From assembly GCF_000346465.2 (NCBI RefSeq), contig NC_034009.1:23552225-23616224 (forward strand): a stretch of DNA of 64,000 nt. Reading direction: 5' to 3'. Positions 1-11,139 of this stretch are shown here, one piece after another (position 1 is the stretch's first letter; every line of letters starts with the position of its first letter). The position numbers and the translations under genes were made by a program. This stretch comes from Prunus persica (lineage: Eukaryota > Streptophyta > Magnoliopsida > Rosales > Rosaceae). Below the pieces are notes generated by a model. That model saw only the letters and a list, made by a program, of their open reading frames with translations. It ran no database searches and was not told the origin of the DNA.

Positions 1-845
1 ATAATTTCAGCATCCAACTCTTTTTAGAAAAATGTCGATCAACCTCCATTTGCTTTGTACGATCATGTTGCACATGATTATGCGCAATTGCAATGGCAGC
101 TTTATTATCACAATACAAATCTATGGGTTTCTGGGGTCCAAACTCAAGATCTCTCAACAATCTTCTCAACCATAGTAACTCACACACACATTGAGCCATC
201 CCACGGCACTCGGCCTCGGCACTAAACCTAGATACCACTTTTTGCTTTTTACTCCTCCAAGTAATAAAATTACCATCAACGAATGTGAAATATCCAGACG
301 TAGAACGTCTATCAGTGACTGAACCAGCCCAATCAACATCCATATAACCTTCGACATCTGTATGACCATACTTACAAAACATTAACCCCTTTCCAGGAGT
401 TACTTTCAGATACCTCAATATGCACATCACAACACCCATATGATCTTCACTATAAACTGACTCACTACACTCACTGCATATGCAATATCAGGAAGTGTAT
501 GAGATAAATAAATCAATTTTCCCACAAGTCGTTGATAATGCTCTTTATCTGTAGGAACTTAATCAGGGTACAACCCCAACTTATGATTCTGTTTATTAGG
601 GGTATCAATTGGTTTGCAATCTAACATTCCAGTCTCTGCAAGTAAATCCAAAATATACTTTCTTTGTGATAGAAAGATACCATTTTTAGATCTGGCAACT
701 TCAATCCCAAGAAAGTACTTCAAATCACCCAATGACTTCATCTCAAATTCGAAAGCTAGATACTTCTGAAGATTTTGCATTTCTGCCTGATCATCTCAGT
801 CACAATAATATCATCAACATAAATAATTAAAGCAGTCTATTTATA
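1..845 (-). mobile_element. Truncated Ty1/copia retrotransposon, end of pol (reverse transcriptase and RNase H)
   Basis: Read on the minus strand, this is the C-terminal part of a copia polyprotein. The reverse transcriptase catalytic motif YVDD is encoded at about 810-821. It is followed by the copia-typical stretch containing SLGDLKYFLGIEVARS (about 780-560). The RNase H part, with AEAECRGMAQ and DLYCDNKAAIAIAHN, lies at about 240-30. Stop codons and frame changes separate these blocks (one break lies just after YVDD, another between 560 and 370), so the copy is dead. Similarity stops abruptly near 845, which marks a 5' truncation. The element runs off the left edge, so any LTR lies outside the window. 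Copia family assignment is secure from the motifs; the lineage is not resolved. Confidence 0.9.
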
Positions 846-1382
846 ATAAGAAGAGGCGGCAACTATCCTATGCTTTCATTGGTTGCATGTTGATTTATTT
901 CAAGTATGGACAACTATTTCTACAATTACAACAGCTCATGGTAATATTGCTTAGTCACAATGACACTTGTAAGCCTTAGTGTGCTTCAAGTAAGTGTAAA
1001 TATCTTCTAAGTTGATGAATTAGTATGCAAGAAAATGTAAAGTGGCCAACTACAACAATTAATAGCAAGAATTGTTGCATGCAAGAGATGAAGTGACTAA
1101 GTTTCTTAGTGCCCAATTCTAATAAGACCATGAATTAAAACTATTATTAGATTTTAGCTTCTTAACACATAAAAAGTAAATAACACAATTCTAATTATTA
1201 TAAATATATACAATTAAATACTCAAGAAATATCTAAGGGTACCCATGTAGAGAAAAACAAATAATAAATCTATAAGTTATAGTTATCCAAATGAACATAT
1301 ATATTTTACTAAATACAAATAATTATTAGAATAAACATAAAACAATATATATATATAAACGTTTAATCTTCTTTAAAAACTT
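846..1382. other. AT-rich stretch, no gene seen
   Basis: No coding region, RNA gene or clear repeat was recognised. The interval lies between the truncated copia fragment and the hAT relic and is probably old repeat debris. Confidence 0.5.
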
Positions 1383-3240
1383 TTAAGAATACGGATTCTC
1401 ACATAGCTTTTGTGGCTTGGCAAAGAGAAATGATGATATTGTCACTTTCTTCACATCTTGCAATAGTTTAGTTAATATTGTTAGAGCATCGTATAAGCGT
1501 TGTGACATGCTTAGAGATCAACTACAAAAGTATATTACAAAAGCTCTTGAAAAAGATAATCTTCCAATAGAACGAGGCTTAAATTAAGAAACTTGTCTCA
1601 AGCATCCCGGCGATACACGTTGAAACTCATATTATGGTACAATACTTAGTATCATTTCCATATTCAAATCTGTGGTGAAAATGCTTAAATTGATTATTGA
1701 GGATGACTCCACCGATACTATGTTATGAAAAAAATATAGTTTTCCTTTTCCGTAAAGCCAAATACAAAAACATTTATAGTATAAATAACTTATAACAAAT
1801 TGGAAAGCTTTTAAGGTACAATGAAATTGAAGAAAATAAAATAATAGGTAAGTAAAAGCAATATAAATAATGAGAAGGTGAGTTTGGTACGATAAAGCAC
1901 GCCAAAGACGCTATCTTAAAGCATTTGTAGCCTCCCTACGTGCAAGTACTGACGGTCTACAAGATTCCAAGATACGACTCCTTGTACACAAACTCAATAT
2001 CCGCTATAAGCACGTTCATAGATGGATATAGGTATCCAATTCACAGAACCATTGCCAAAATAATAATATAAAGTATATAAAAGTAGTAAATGAGAGAATT
2101 AGTTTGAGGTGGTGATTGTGGTATGTGATATTCTGATGGTGTATTGTGGTTGTTTCAAATATGAAGGAGGAATGACATTTGATAGGCATTCAAGAACATG
2201 TATCCTTCACCAACCAGAAAATTAAGGTATTCAATATAGAAATAAAACCTGAATATTAAATATTTATAACCCCCACAATAAATAAAATAAAACAGCCAAA
2301 ATAGTTAAATCAATCAAAACGGTTAAATTTTTAAAACCTTTTTTAAAATTCAACATAATATTGGTGAAGCAAATAGTTCATTGAGAGAAATACAATCTTT
2401 TGAGTTCATATTTCACCTATTTTTCATGCGATCTATATTGGGAGCCACAAATGATTAGTCAGAAGCATATAAAGGAAAGACTAAGATATTGGGAATGCAA
2501 TGACTTTAGTCAAAGATTGCAAGGAGCAACTACAACACATGAAAGAGAATGCATTTGAAGCCTTGCTTGATCAAGGATCTTCCTTTTGTGGCAAACATGA
2601 TATTGAGGTTCCAAACATGGATGATGCATATGTAGCTTAATGAAGATCACATTGGAGAGCTCCTATAATAACACGCCTCCATCATTATCGTGTGGATATC
2701 TTTATTCAAATCATTAAGGGGCAACTTGCAGAATTAAATCATCGCTTTAGTGAGGTAAGTACTGAGTTACTTCTTTATTTGGCATGTTTGAGTTCAAATA
2801 ATTCATTCATAGCTTTTGTTTCAAAGCTACTTCGTTTTACTGAATTTTATCCTCAAGATTTTACTCATCGAGACCTCTTGGCACTTGAAGATCAACTTGT
2901 GATTTATATTCATCATATACATACGATGAGCAATTTTTCTCAATTGAAAGGGATTAACAGCCTTGCAAGAAAAATGGTGGAGAAAGAATTGCATAAAACA
3001 TTTAATTATGTTTATTTGCTTCTCACATTAGTCTTAACTTTACCGATTGCAACAGTTTCTGTGGAGAGAGTATTTTTTGCTATGAATATTGTGAAAGGTC
3101 CAGTTCGAAACCGAATGGGAAATCAATGGTTGAGTAATAGCTTATTTGTTTATATTGAGAAAGATGTGTTTATTTGTATTGATAATGATTATATAATGCA
3201 ACATTTTCATAATATGAAAACTCATCGTGGACAATTGTAA
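1383..3240 (+). pseudogene. Broken hAT transposase gene (TTF/zinc-finger MYM-like domesticated type)
   Basis: Three blocks resemble plant hAT-type transposases of the TTF-domain group. Block 1 (about 1383-1722) encodes HSFCGLAKRNDDIVTFF, then ERGLNQETCLKHPGDTR with stop codons and frame shifts. Block 2 (about 2345-2640) encodes a stretch that includes NAMTLVKDCKEQLQHMKE, with a stop and a frameshift before it. Block 3 (about 2690-3240) is an open frame that ends in the hAT dimerisation region, with the hallmark LPIATVSVERVFFAMNIVK. Blocks 1 and 2 join almost seamlessly at protein level, but about 620-640 bp of unrelated AT-rich DNA (about 1723-2345) lies between them, either an insertion or an intron-like spacer. 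In-frame stops make the gene non-functional. The family is clear; the exact subfamily is not. Confidence 0.8.
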
Positions 3241-3545
3241 TGTGGTTTTTTCTATTAATTATAAATTATAATATTATCATTTCAATTTTTTTTTGGTCTA
3301 TTTTGTATATAATATTTTTAACTTTTTATACGTTAATTCATAGAAGAAAAATTTCTGAATCTGCCACTGTGAAAGAGTTCAGATGATGACAAGAAGGATT
3401 GACTCTAGCTAAAATGTTCCTTTTCTCTCTTTTTTTTCCTTTGGTCAGATTTGATTAGCATATCTCTCTCAACAAAAATGTTCCACACTTGAGAGATGCC
3501 ACACGTCTGGTCTATAAAATTTTGGACTTGTGCTGTACGTATGCC

Positions 3546-3546
3546 A

Positions 3547-3577
<31 letters not shown>

Positions 3578-3604
3578 TGGATGGATGGATGGATGGATGG
3601 ATGG
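3546..3604. repeat. Compound microsatellite (ATG)n-(GATG)n
   Basis: About ten ATG units pass directly into about seven GATG units. Reading frames through it give artificial runs of His, Ser or Pro-Ser-Ile-His and do not indicate genes. It is a likely length-variable marker. Confidence 0.97.
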
Positions 3605-4570
3605 TACAGAAGTAGAAATGGCATAGCACCGACAATATTCGAATGGCATGCAGAAACAAAATGGGAATGAAGGGTCATGATTGATTTCTGTAGCTAAGAT
3701 TCTAAATCGTGATAATATATCCCAATTTTTATTATTCCTGTCAGTCTACAGTGAAGGTTCCTTTTTGACGTTGTCAGATTTTACATAGGAAGGTCCCTTC
3801 ATTTTTTTTATTTTTTTTCTTTATGGCCATGGCAGGCTGCCAAAATAAGTGTATTGGGCCTTGGCCCATACGTAAAGAATTTCCAACTTATTTTTTTGGT
3901 AAAACTTTTTATTAATTTTCCCCATGGGCGGCTATGGCATTGCGAACATAAATTGTTGGATTTTAATAATAAAAAATTTATAATTCAAGTGATTAAGAAT
4001 ATGTCATGTAGTAAATCTTTCGATCTTGCTTGTTTAAGCAAAATAAAAATAAAAATAAAGAAAATGAACATAATGCATTGGTAATTTGGTAGGTGAAATG
4101 GATGATAGAAATGCTGGGAGATGGGGCCATCCCTCCCAACAGGATGAAGTACCATTGTCGACGATTGTTTTGTTTCCCAATGCGCATGTGCTAACATTAA
4201 TACTCCTCCATAGTCAAGCATGGTACTTGTTGGGATTAAATACATGGGATTGTAACGCGTATCATTTGCAGTCTTTAGATGATATTATGACAACACAACT
4301 CCTACTTGGGGGGTTGGTGCATTCCCCCAGCTCTAAAGTCAAGACAAATACACAAATTCTTCTAGATTGCTAGGCCATTTAAGAATTTTTGGCTTCGTTT
4401 GGTGGGCCGGTCTACTTACCTTTGAGTCATGTTCATTGAGACCCTGTCTTAGCCAGGGACAGTGGGGCTTGGTTATTTCGGATTTCAGTCCAAGAGGAAT
4501 GCTATTTATTTTCCTCTTTTTGCCTTTGTCATTCAGTTCATCCCATTAAATTCATAATAATTAAAACACT
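3605..4570. other. Intergenic DNA, no supported gene
   Basis: Several short open frames occur on both strands (for example about 4086-4373), but none resembles a known protein and none has convincing splice partners. No RNA gene or terminal repeat was seen. Confidence 0.5.
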
Positions 4571-4571
4571 A

Positions 4572-4900
4572 GTCCAATTTAGGGCTTATTTGAGTGTTTC
4601 TGAATGGCTAAAAGCGTTTTTTGACAACAAAAAAAGTTTCTAATAATATTTAGGGCTCGTTTGGGAGTGCTTTTAGAATAGTGAAAAGCGCTTCTAAATA
4701 GGTGAAAGTGCTTCTGTCTTTTAAAAATAATGTTTTGCAAAAATTATAAAAGCGCGTTGGGCGAGATCCAAAAGCACTTGGAGTGGTTTTAGAAGAATCA
4801 CTTGGGATGAGATGTGCTTCTTCTTAAAAGTGCTGCAGGATAAAAACACGGGAAGCACTTGGCTCCCTTTAATGAAACTTTTAAAATACCGAAAATACCC
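4572..4900. mobile_element. Two degraded ends of a hAT-like MITE family
   Basis: A sequence beginning TAGGGCTTATTTGAGTGTTT (about 4578) and a second beginning TAGGGCTCGTTTGGGAGTGC (about 4650) look like two 5' ends of one common plant non-autonomous family. Characteristic internal words follow (AAAAGCGCTTCT, AAAAGTGCT, CAAAAGCACTTGG). The opposite end is only hinted at by GAAGCACTTGGCTCCC near 4853-4868. No target-site duplication was found, so the class is tentative. Confidence 0.45.
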
Positions 4901-5170
4901 ATATTTAAATTTTTTTTAACTGAAAATATCTGATAAACACCCCAATTAAAATACTGTTGTTCATTAATTTGACATCCCTTTTACATCTATATCATGGACC
5001 AATGATAAAAATTGCAACTTTAAGCCATCATATTTATAATTTGCCAAAATGAACAAGGAAAATTACGAGTGTAAGGGCAGCAAAACAGAGAGAACATAAT
5101 AATTTATTGAAACCAACCAACCTCTACTTCATGAAAGTTCAGTCTCAAAGGATACATCAAGATTAGTTTT

Positions 5171-5533
5171 TAACAACTAGAACAGAGAACAATGTAAGAA
5201 AGACAAAATCTTTCCAAGATAAACAATGAAAAACCAGAATGAACAAGCATAACAAGAGATGGGTTAGCTTACGTTGATTGCTATTTTATATGGAATGTTA
5301 TCGGCTTCTGAGGTTGAAGCAGAAGAAGAAGTTTGAAGCAGAAGAAGAAGTAAGCCCAATCTTTAACAACTAGAGCAGAGAACAATGCAAGAAAGACAAA
5401 ATCTTTCTGAGAAAAACAATGAAAAACTAAAATGAACAAGCGTAACAAGAGATGGGTTACCTTACGTTGATTGTCATTTTATATGGAATGTTATCGGCTT
5501 CTGAGGTTGAAGCAGAAAAAGAAGTAAGCCCAA
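5171..5533. repeat. Tandem duplication, unit about 170-190 bp, offset 193 bp
   Basis: A unit starting TAACAACTAG and ending AAGTAAGCCC is present twice, at about 5171-5359 and 5364-5533. The copies differ by scattered substitutions. The first copy also contains an extra internal GAAGCAGAAGAAGAAG repeat. No open frame spans it. Confidence 0.9.
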
Positions 5534-6274
5534 ATGTGTGTTGGGTTCGTCGAAAATCTTTGCTGCAATGTCACGTGGCCATAGACATGATATAATAAAA
5601 TGAATGAAAATGAATGATTTTATATATGAGGGAAAGGGAAAGGGAAAGAGAGACCATCAACCCAAGTCATGAATGTGTCCAGGAGAACCGAATATTAGCC
5701 CAAGCCTTCAATTGTACATTGGGCTTGCTTTACATTGAAAAGAAACATCGAAAGCTCCCAACTACAGAACGTGACCACTCCTCCCAAGTCCAAACCTGAA
5801 TTTTCTTTTTTGTGCAACTAATTAAACATGAGGATGCACGATTGGATTGGTCGGATAATATTTAACATATTTTGGAATAAATTAATCATAAACAAGAGTG
5901 ATTGATGCAAAAAGAGTGGAATAGTGGTGGGAAGCACAAATGAGAAAGGGCAGGTTAACGGTCAACAGACCAACTTCCACCTCCCGAAAAACATTAACAT
6001 CTCCCCCCAAAAAAATCAAAATCCATTCCTATCTCCGCATATCTCTCCTTCACTAATTTTGGTTTGCTCTTGTTGTGGATCCTAATTTTCCCACTTTTCC
6101 AAAAATTCCATTTTCTTTGTTGCAGGGCAGCTATCAAAATTAACAGAAATTAAAATTTATTTTATTAAAAAAATAAAAACTAAAGGCAGAAGAAAAGCTT
6201 GCCCAATTGCATTGCAACGCAATTTATCTGTCTGGAGAATTGATTTAAGGCAGTGCTTGGTGGGAACGGACTTG
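5534..6274. other. 5' flank of the EXO70 gene
   Basis: A short purine-rich GGGAAA-type repeat lies at about 5629-5655. The last 250 bp before the start codon are AT- and pyrimidine-rich. A pyrimidine tract ending TTGTTGCAG (about 6117-6125) could be the acceptor of a 5'-UTR intron, but no donor was identified. No other gene was seen. Confidence 0.4.
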
Positions 6275-8296
6275 ATGGAGAAAAACGCAGCGGCGCCTGA
6301 AAAGTCCGTCAGTTTTCCAAGACATTCGAGCAAGAAGAACATCCTCTTTTCGAGTCCAATCACACCAAGACGCTACGAAACCATTGATGAAGAAGCTCCA
6401 CCCGAATCCCAAGACCCAGATCAAGACCCCAACTCCTCCAATCAAACAGCCACCGAATTCAGCCTCTCCGAGGTTCTGGAAGAAGTCGATCACTTCCTGG
6501 GCTCTTTCTCCGAATCCAAACAAAATGGCAACACCGACCCGACGGAGGAGCTGGAGGTCCCCGACTCCGTCGAGTCGCTATCCAAAACGGTCGAATCCAT
6601 GATAAACAAATACGGCCGCAGCCTGGCCAGGTTCGGCGAGAACGAAGACGACGACCAATCGTTCATCAACGCCGTGACCCGCATTTCCAGAATTTCAACA
6701 ATGTTGGACGATTTCTCTTCCAGTTCCAATACCGGTTCGGCCTTGAACCGGACCAGCACAGTCCTGCAACGTGCCATGGCCCTATTGGACGAGGAGTTTC
6801 GTAACCTCCTCCTCCTCGATCAGCAAGATGTGAATTCTGCCAAATCGGATTATAATCTGGAGCAGAGCTTCTCCAGCAAGATCACCTCCAAGCTATCCTC
6901 CTTCAACAGCAACAGCAGCGGCTCCAGTCACGATTCAGTTCGGGGACAGCAACCACAACCCGAACCAGACCGCCTTGATGAGTTTCCCTCCTTCTCCGAG
7001 GAGAGCATCTCCACCATGAACAAAATCGCCACCACCATGATAGCCGCCGGCTACGAGAACGAGTGCTGCATGGTCTACAGCATCTCGCGGCGCAACGCCT
7101 TCAAATCGGCGCTCAACGATATCGGCTACGACAGCATCAGCATCGACGAGGTCCAGAGAATGTCGTGGGAGTCCCTCCAGGCAGAGATCGCCACGTGGAT
7201 CAGCGTCGTCAAGCTCTGCTCCTCCATCCTTTTCTCCCGCGAGCGGAAGCTCTGCGACGCCGTGTTCTCTGGCCACAAATCCCTATCCGAGTCCCTATTC
7301 TGCAACCTCGCCCGCGCCGTCGCGATCCAGCTCTTCAACTTCGCCGACGCCGTCGTCCTGACGAAGCGGTCGCCGGAGAAGCTCTTCACGATGCTTGACA
7401 TGTACGAGACGCTCCGGGATCTGGTCCCGGCGATCCGAGACTCGTACCCGGAGGACATCGGGAATGAGCTGATCTCGGAGGCGGAGGCGGCCAGGAACCG
7501 CCTCGGCGAGGTAGCCGTGAGTATCTTATGCGATCTCGAAAACTCGATCAAGAGCGACAACGGAAAAACTCCGGTGCCGAGTGGCGCAGTGCACCCCTTG
7601 ACGCGCTACGTCATGAACTATCTAAAATACACCTGCGAGTACAAGGACTCGCTAGAGCAAGTGTTCGTGGAATTCGAAAAGACGCACGGGACCCCCGGAA
7701 CGACGTCGTCCCCGTTCCAAATGCAGTTACTTACGGTTATGGACATGTTGGACAGCAACCTGGACATGAAGTCTAGGCTGTACAGGGACCCGGCGCTGCG
7801 CTTCATTTTCTTGATGAACAACGGGCGGTACATCATGCAGAAGGTGAAGGGGTCCACTGAGATCCACCAACTGATGGGCGACACGTGGTGCCGGAAGCGG
7901 TCAACGGACCTGAGGGGTTACCACAAGAACTACCAGCGGGAGACGTGGGGGAAGGTGTTGCAGTGCGTGAACCATGAGGGTTTGCAGGTGAGCGGGAAGG
8001 TTTCGAAGACGGTGATCAAGGAGAGGTTTAAGTGTTTCAACACGCTGTTCGACGAGATACACAAGACGCAGAGCACGTGGGTGGTGAGCGACGAGCAGCT
8101 GCAGTCGGAGCTTAGGGTTTCGGTTTCGGCGGTGGTGATCCCGGCGTACCGGTCCTTCTGGGGGAGGTTCAGGCAGTACTTGGAGGGGACGAAGCAGGCA
8201 GAGAAGTATATAAAGTACCAACCGGAGGATATTGAGAATTTGATTGATGACTTGTTCGATGGGAACCCTACTTCAATGATGAGGAGGAGGACGTGA
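6275..8296 (+). CDS. Exocyst subunit EXO70 family protein (EXO70C-like)
   Basis: EXO70 proteins are subunits of the exocyst, which tethers secretory vesicles to the plasma membrane through phosphoinositide binding. This gene is an uninterrupted frame of 673 codons, as expected for non-A plant EXO70s, which usually lack introns. I chose the ATG at 6275 (MEKNAAAPEKSVSF); the frame is open 63 bp further upstream but only from non-ATG codons. The N-terminal third is acidic and low in complexity, with a leucine-rich coiled-coil-like part. The conserved Exo70 domain begins around residue 250 (EESISTMNKIATTMIAAGYE) and runs to the basic C terminus, with the typical RDPALRFIFLMNNGRYIMQK and EKYIKYQPEDIENLIDDLF. 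The start MEK..SVSF and the length fit the C clade, but the subclade is inference. The coding part is much more GC-rich than its surroundings, which is normal for this family. Confidence 0.93.
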   Translation: MEKNAAAPEKSVSFPRHSSKKNILFSSPITPRRYETIDEEAPPESQDPDQDPNSSNQTATEFSLSEVLEEVDHFLGSFSESKQNGNTDPTEELEVPDSVESLSKTVESMINKYGRSLARFGENEDDDQSFINAVTRISRISTMLDDFSSSSNTGSALNRTSTVLQRAMALLDEEFRNLLLLDQQDVNSAKSDYNLEQSFSSKITSKLSSFNSNSSGSSHDSVRGQQPQPEPDRLDEFPSFSEESISTMNKIATTMIAAGYENECCMVYSISRRNAFKSALNDIGYDSISIDEVQRMSWESLQAEIATWISVVKLCSSILFSRERKLCDAVFSGHKSLSESLFCNLARAVAIQLFNFADAVVLTKRSPEKLFTMLDMYETLRDLVPAIRDSYPEDIGNELISEAEAARNRLGEVAVSILCDLENSIKSDNGKTPVPSGAVHPLTRYVMNYLKYTCEYKDSLEQVFVEFEKTHGTPGTTSSPFQMQLLTVMDMLDSNLDMKSRLYRDPALRFIFLMNNGRYIMQKVKGSTEIHQLMGDTWCRKRSTDLRGYHKNYQRETWGKVLQCVNHEGLQVSGKVSKTVIKERFKCFNTLFDEIHKTQSTWVVSDEQLQSELRVSVSAVVIPAYRSFWGRFRQYLEGTKQAEKYIKYQPEDIENLIDDLFDGNPTSMMRRRT

Positions 8297-9131
8297 TAAT
8301 TTTGAACAACGAATTCCCAATGTCTTGATCGATTAAATCATGCCAGCTGGTGGAATTTTTTTTTTCTAGAGATGGATTAATTTTGAGCAAATTTTCTGTT
8401 TTCTTTGTGTTCCTTTCTGTTCAGTTTTGGCAGATCGGGATTTATGTATCTTGTAAACTATATGCTGGACTTATTTGGGTTTTGATCGTATAGAAATCTC
8501 ACACCAAGTTTTGATCGGTTTGCAAGGAGAGCGCCAAATTTCAAAAACCCAATAAGGGATTTCTTCAAATCTTTCTCCTTTCCTTCAAAATCTTATTTTT
8601 TACATTTGAATTCCCTCAATCTGCTAATGTTTTTGTCTTCTTAATCAAATGAAAGCTCACCAGCGTTAGGCTAGGAACTTTTGATTTGATTTGGGCATTC
8701 TATTGATTGGTGTACATATGTTTGTGTTACGTATGTTGGGCTGTGTTGGCTTTGGTGTTTTGTGTCATGGTTGGCTTGGCTTATAATATAAGGCTCTCAG
8801 TGTAGAATCATTCTGACTTGGTAAGAGTGGATTGTGATTTTGAACTTTGTGTCTTATGTTAGTTAGTCCATTTTCATGAACTGAACTTATTGAGGCTTTC
8901 TACAATGTGAATGTTCTTAAGAATTTTGGTGATGTAAAGGGAAGATTGCATTCATATGCCAATCATAGATACGATATTTTTTGTTTTAAAATGTTAGACA
9001 TTAATGTATATCAGAAATTCCACAAATGTGGAATAACAATATATTGTGATAGGAAATCAAGGGAGTATTTTATTTTACTTTGTTTATTTAAATGATTGTT
9101 AATTACTATTTAAACCTCATTGTAGTGGTCT
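8297..9131. other. 3' flank of EXO70, no gene seen
   Basis: A T-rich 3'-UTR-like stretch follows the stop codon, with several possible polyadenylation regions. No other coding or RNA feature was recognised up to the first CT microsatellite. Confidence 0.5.
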
Positions 9132-9162
9132 CCTCTCTCTCTCTCTTTCTCTCTCTCTCTCT
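9132..9162. repeat. (CT)n microsatellite
   Basis: CT dinucleotide run interrupted once by TT. Confidence 0.95.
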
Positions 9163-9349
9163 ATCAAGGACGGAACTATGAATTTGAATTTTTCAACGGT
9201 GGGCTAGCTAAAGTTATTACCTTAAAATATAATGATATATATATTTACAATTTATATAGTCTTTATAGAAATAAAAGTACACATTAAATCATATACACGC
9301 TAATTCATAATTTCATTGACTAAATTTCAGTACGCTTTTTTTCTTTTTA

Positions 9350-9425
9350 TACAAGCAATATTTGTACCGGGGAGGAATCGGACCTAAGACCTCGAATGCA
9401 TGACTAAATGCCAATTTCCGATAAG
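9350..9425 (-). mobile_element. tRNA-derived SINE fragment, same family as the copy at 15143-15254
   Basis: Read on the minus strand, the sequence contains a Pol III box-B-like part (AGGTCCGATTCCTCC), then AATATTGCTTGTAT followed by an A-rich tail (9337-9349). The order (box B, AATATYGCTTGTAT, A tail) matches the more complete copy near 15.2 kb. The 5' part with box A is degraded. Confidence 0.65.
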
Positions 9426-9692
9426 GTTTAAGATTAAAAAAATATACATATTAACAATAATACCAAAAGGCACATATTATAAAATAAAAAATATGTTCAA
9501 CAACATAATTGAAATTGTACATATTTTAATGTATATTTTTATCGATGTCTTTCAACTAAACTCATGAAAAATTAACTTTTATGGACAAACTCATACATAT
9601 TGGCTATGTTTAAAAAAAGTTAAATATATAGGTTTGATTTTTTTAATCCCCAAAACTCTCCCTATGCTTCAGCCCATCATAGTCATTAAGGT

Positions 9693-9695
<3 letters not shown>

Positions 9696-9733
<38 letters not shown>
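9696..9733. repeat. (CT)n microsatellite
   Basis: Pure CT dinucleotide run of about 38 bp. Confidence 0.97.
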
Positions 9734-9735
<2 letters not shown>

Positions 9736-10217
9736 GGCTAAGAAAAGGAAATGTGTCTATTTCCCTTCAATGTCAAGGTAAAGAAGGGCATAATGGAAAT
9801 GTGTTTCATTTCTTCAATTTGCCAAAGCAATGTGTCAAACTCAATTTTTTCCACTCAAGTTCGAACCCTTCTTATACATTTGAATAGTTTTAGAATATCG
9901 CCATTGCTAAAAGAAAATGAAAATACAAGCATATGGAAACTTAGAAAAAAATAGTTGACAAATTATATCTTATCAATTAATATAGTACAGATTAGACTCA
10001 GATGCAGTCCTTTGACAACAAAAAAAGATTAAAAAATCAGATGCAGTCCATGGGGCAAGGTGCAAATGAAGGTATCATTAGCAATGTAGATAGTTATGAA
10101 CTTCTCTTTTCATCCCATCCTTGTTTCATACTTCCCTTCCAACTTCTTCCATATTGCTTATTCGTAATTGTTCGTGTAATTTAAAAAGTTTAAAATATAT
10201 ATTATCTTTGGACAACA
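9734..10217. other. AT-rich intergenic DNA, no gene seen
   Basis: Only short, unrecognisable open frames were seen. No repeat with definable ends was found before the inverted-repeat element that begins at about 10227. Confidence 0.45.
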
Positions 10218-10226
10218 AAAGATAAA

Positions 10227-11139
10227 GTTTTTAACTGTAAACGTCCCTGAACTTTGCCTCCACATGCAATTGGGTCTGTGAACTTTTTTTTTTTGGCAAT
10301 TACATCCTTTAACTTCACAAATTGTTCCAATTGCGTCCTGTTATCGAAATTTGTTAATTTTTCCATTAAAACGAGGGGTAAAAGCGTCCTTTTGAGTTGC
10401 AGAGGTAATTGTTTTAAGGGTTTTTAACTGTAGACGTCCCTGAACTTTGTTCCCAGTTGTAATTGGGTCTGTGAACTTTCTTTTTTGAGGCAATTACATC
10501 ATTTATCTCGACAAGTAGTTCAAATTGAGTCCTGCCGTAACAGAATCCGTCCCTCTCTCTCTCTCTCAGCTCTCCCTCTCTGTCTCTCCCTCTCTCCCTC
10601 AGCTCATTCCCCCTCCTCCTTAGCCCACCCCCTCAAACCCATAACCCACCCGCAACCCCATCCCCTTAAGCTCTCCTCCTCCGTTGCCGCCGTAACAGCG
10701 GCGACGCCCTTGGAGCTATAATGAACGCCACCGCAGCAGCCAGCTACGCCACGACATTGGTAGACGTGGCGAAATCCAACAAGATCGTCTTTTGTGGTTT
10801 CTAAGTTTTTAGCTCTTATACTTTGTTATGGCAAGACTCAATTGGAACTACTTGTCGAGTTAAAAAATGTAATTGCCTAAAAAAAAAGTTCACAGACCCA
10901 ATTGCAACTGGGAGCAAAGTTCAGGGACGTCTATAGTTAAAAACCCTTAAAACAATTACCTCTACAGCTCAAAATGATGCTTTTACCCCTCATTTTGACG
11001 GACAAATTGACAGACTTAGACAGTAGGACCCAATTGGAACTATTTATCTAGTTAATAGATGTAATTACCTCAAAAAAAAGTTCACGAACCCAATTACAAC
11101 TTGAGACCAAGTTCAAGAAAGTCTACAGTAAATAACCCC
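10227..11139. mobile_element. Inverted-repeat (MULE/foldback-like) element with nested arms and captured gene sequence
   Basis: About 300-bp arms (about 10227-10535 and 10828-11139) are reverse complements of each other. Each arm contains the same module twice: TTTTTAACTGTAAACGTCCC at about 10228, and again with TAGACG at about 10423, roughly 194 bp later. The whole is therefore a palindrome inside a palindrome. Flanks read AAAAGATAAA on the left (10217-10226) and AAATGATAAA on the right (11140-11149), a probable 9-10 bp target duplication with one mismatch, as expected for Mutator-like elements. The centre (10540-10820) is GC-rich, unlike the arms, and looks host-derived. No transposase is encoded. 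Confidence 0.75.
10682..10804 (+). pseudogene. Captured fragment resembling the plastid ATP synthase delta subunit gene (atpD, nuclear)
   Basis: Within the element's GC-rich core, one frame reads RRNSGDALGAIMNATAAASY followed by ATTLVDVAKSN. From recalled family features, this matches the end of the transit peptide and the start of the mature protein of nuclear-encoded chloroplast ATP synthase delta, where an ATAASSYA-LADVAK-N-type sequence follows the processing region. Homology ends near VAKSN, and the frame closes at 10802-10804. A frameshift or stop upstream (near 10660-10680) separates it from the Ser/Pro/Leu-rich sequence that could be the rest of a transit peptide. About 35 codons is too short for function. 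The call rests on a short match and needs an alignment. Confidence 0.55.

Noticed and set aside
3405..3678. Open frames encoding His, Ser and Pro-Ser-Ile-His runs
   Set aside because: They are readings of the ATG/GATG microsatellite on the minus strand and have no protein-like context.
6212..6274. 21-codon upstream extension of the EXO70 frame
   Set aside because: The extension begins with TTG, not ATG. The first ATG at 6275 gives the expected family N terminus.
6935..8221. Long antisense and shifted frames across EXO70
   Set aside because: Shadows of a GC-rich coding region; compositions are Arg/Leu/Pro-biased and match no family.
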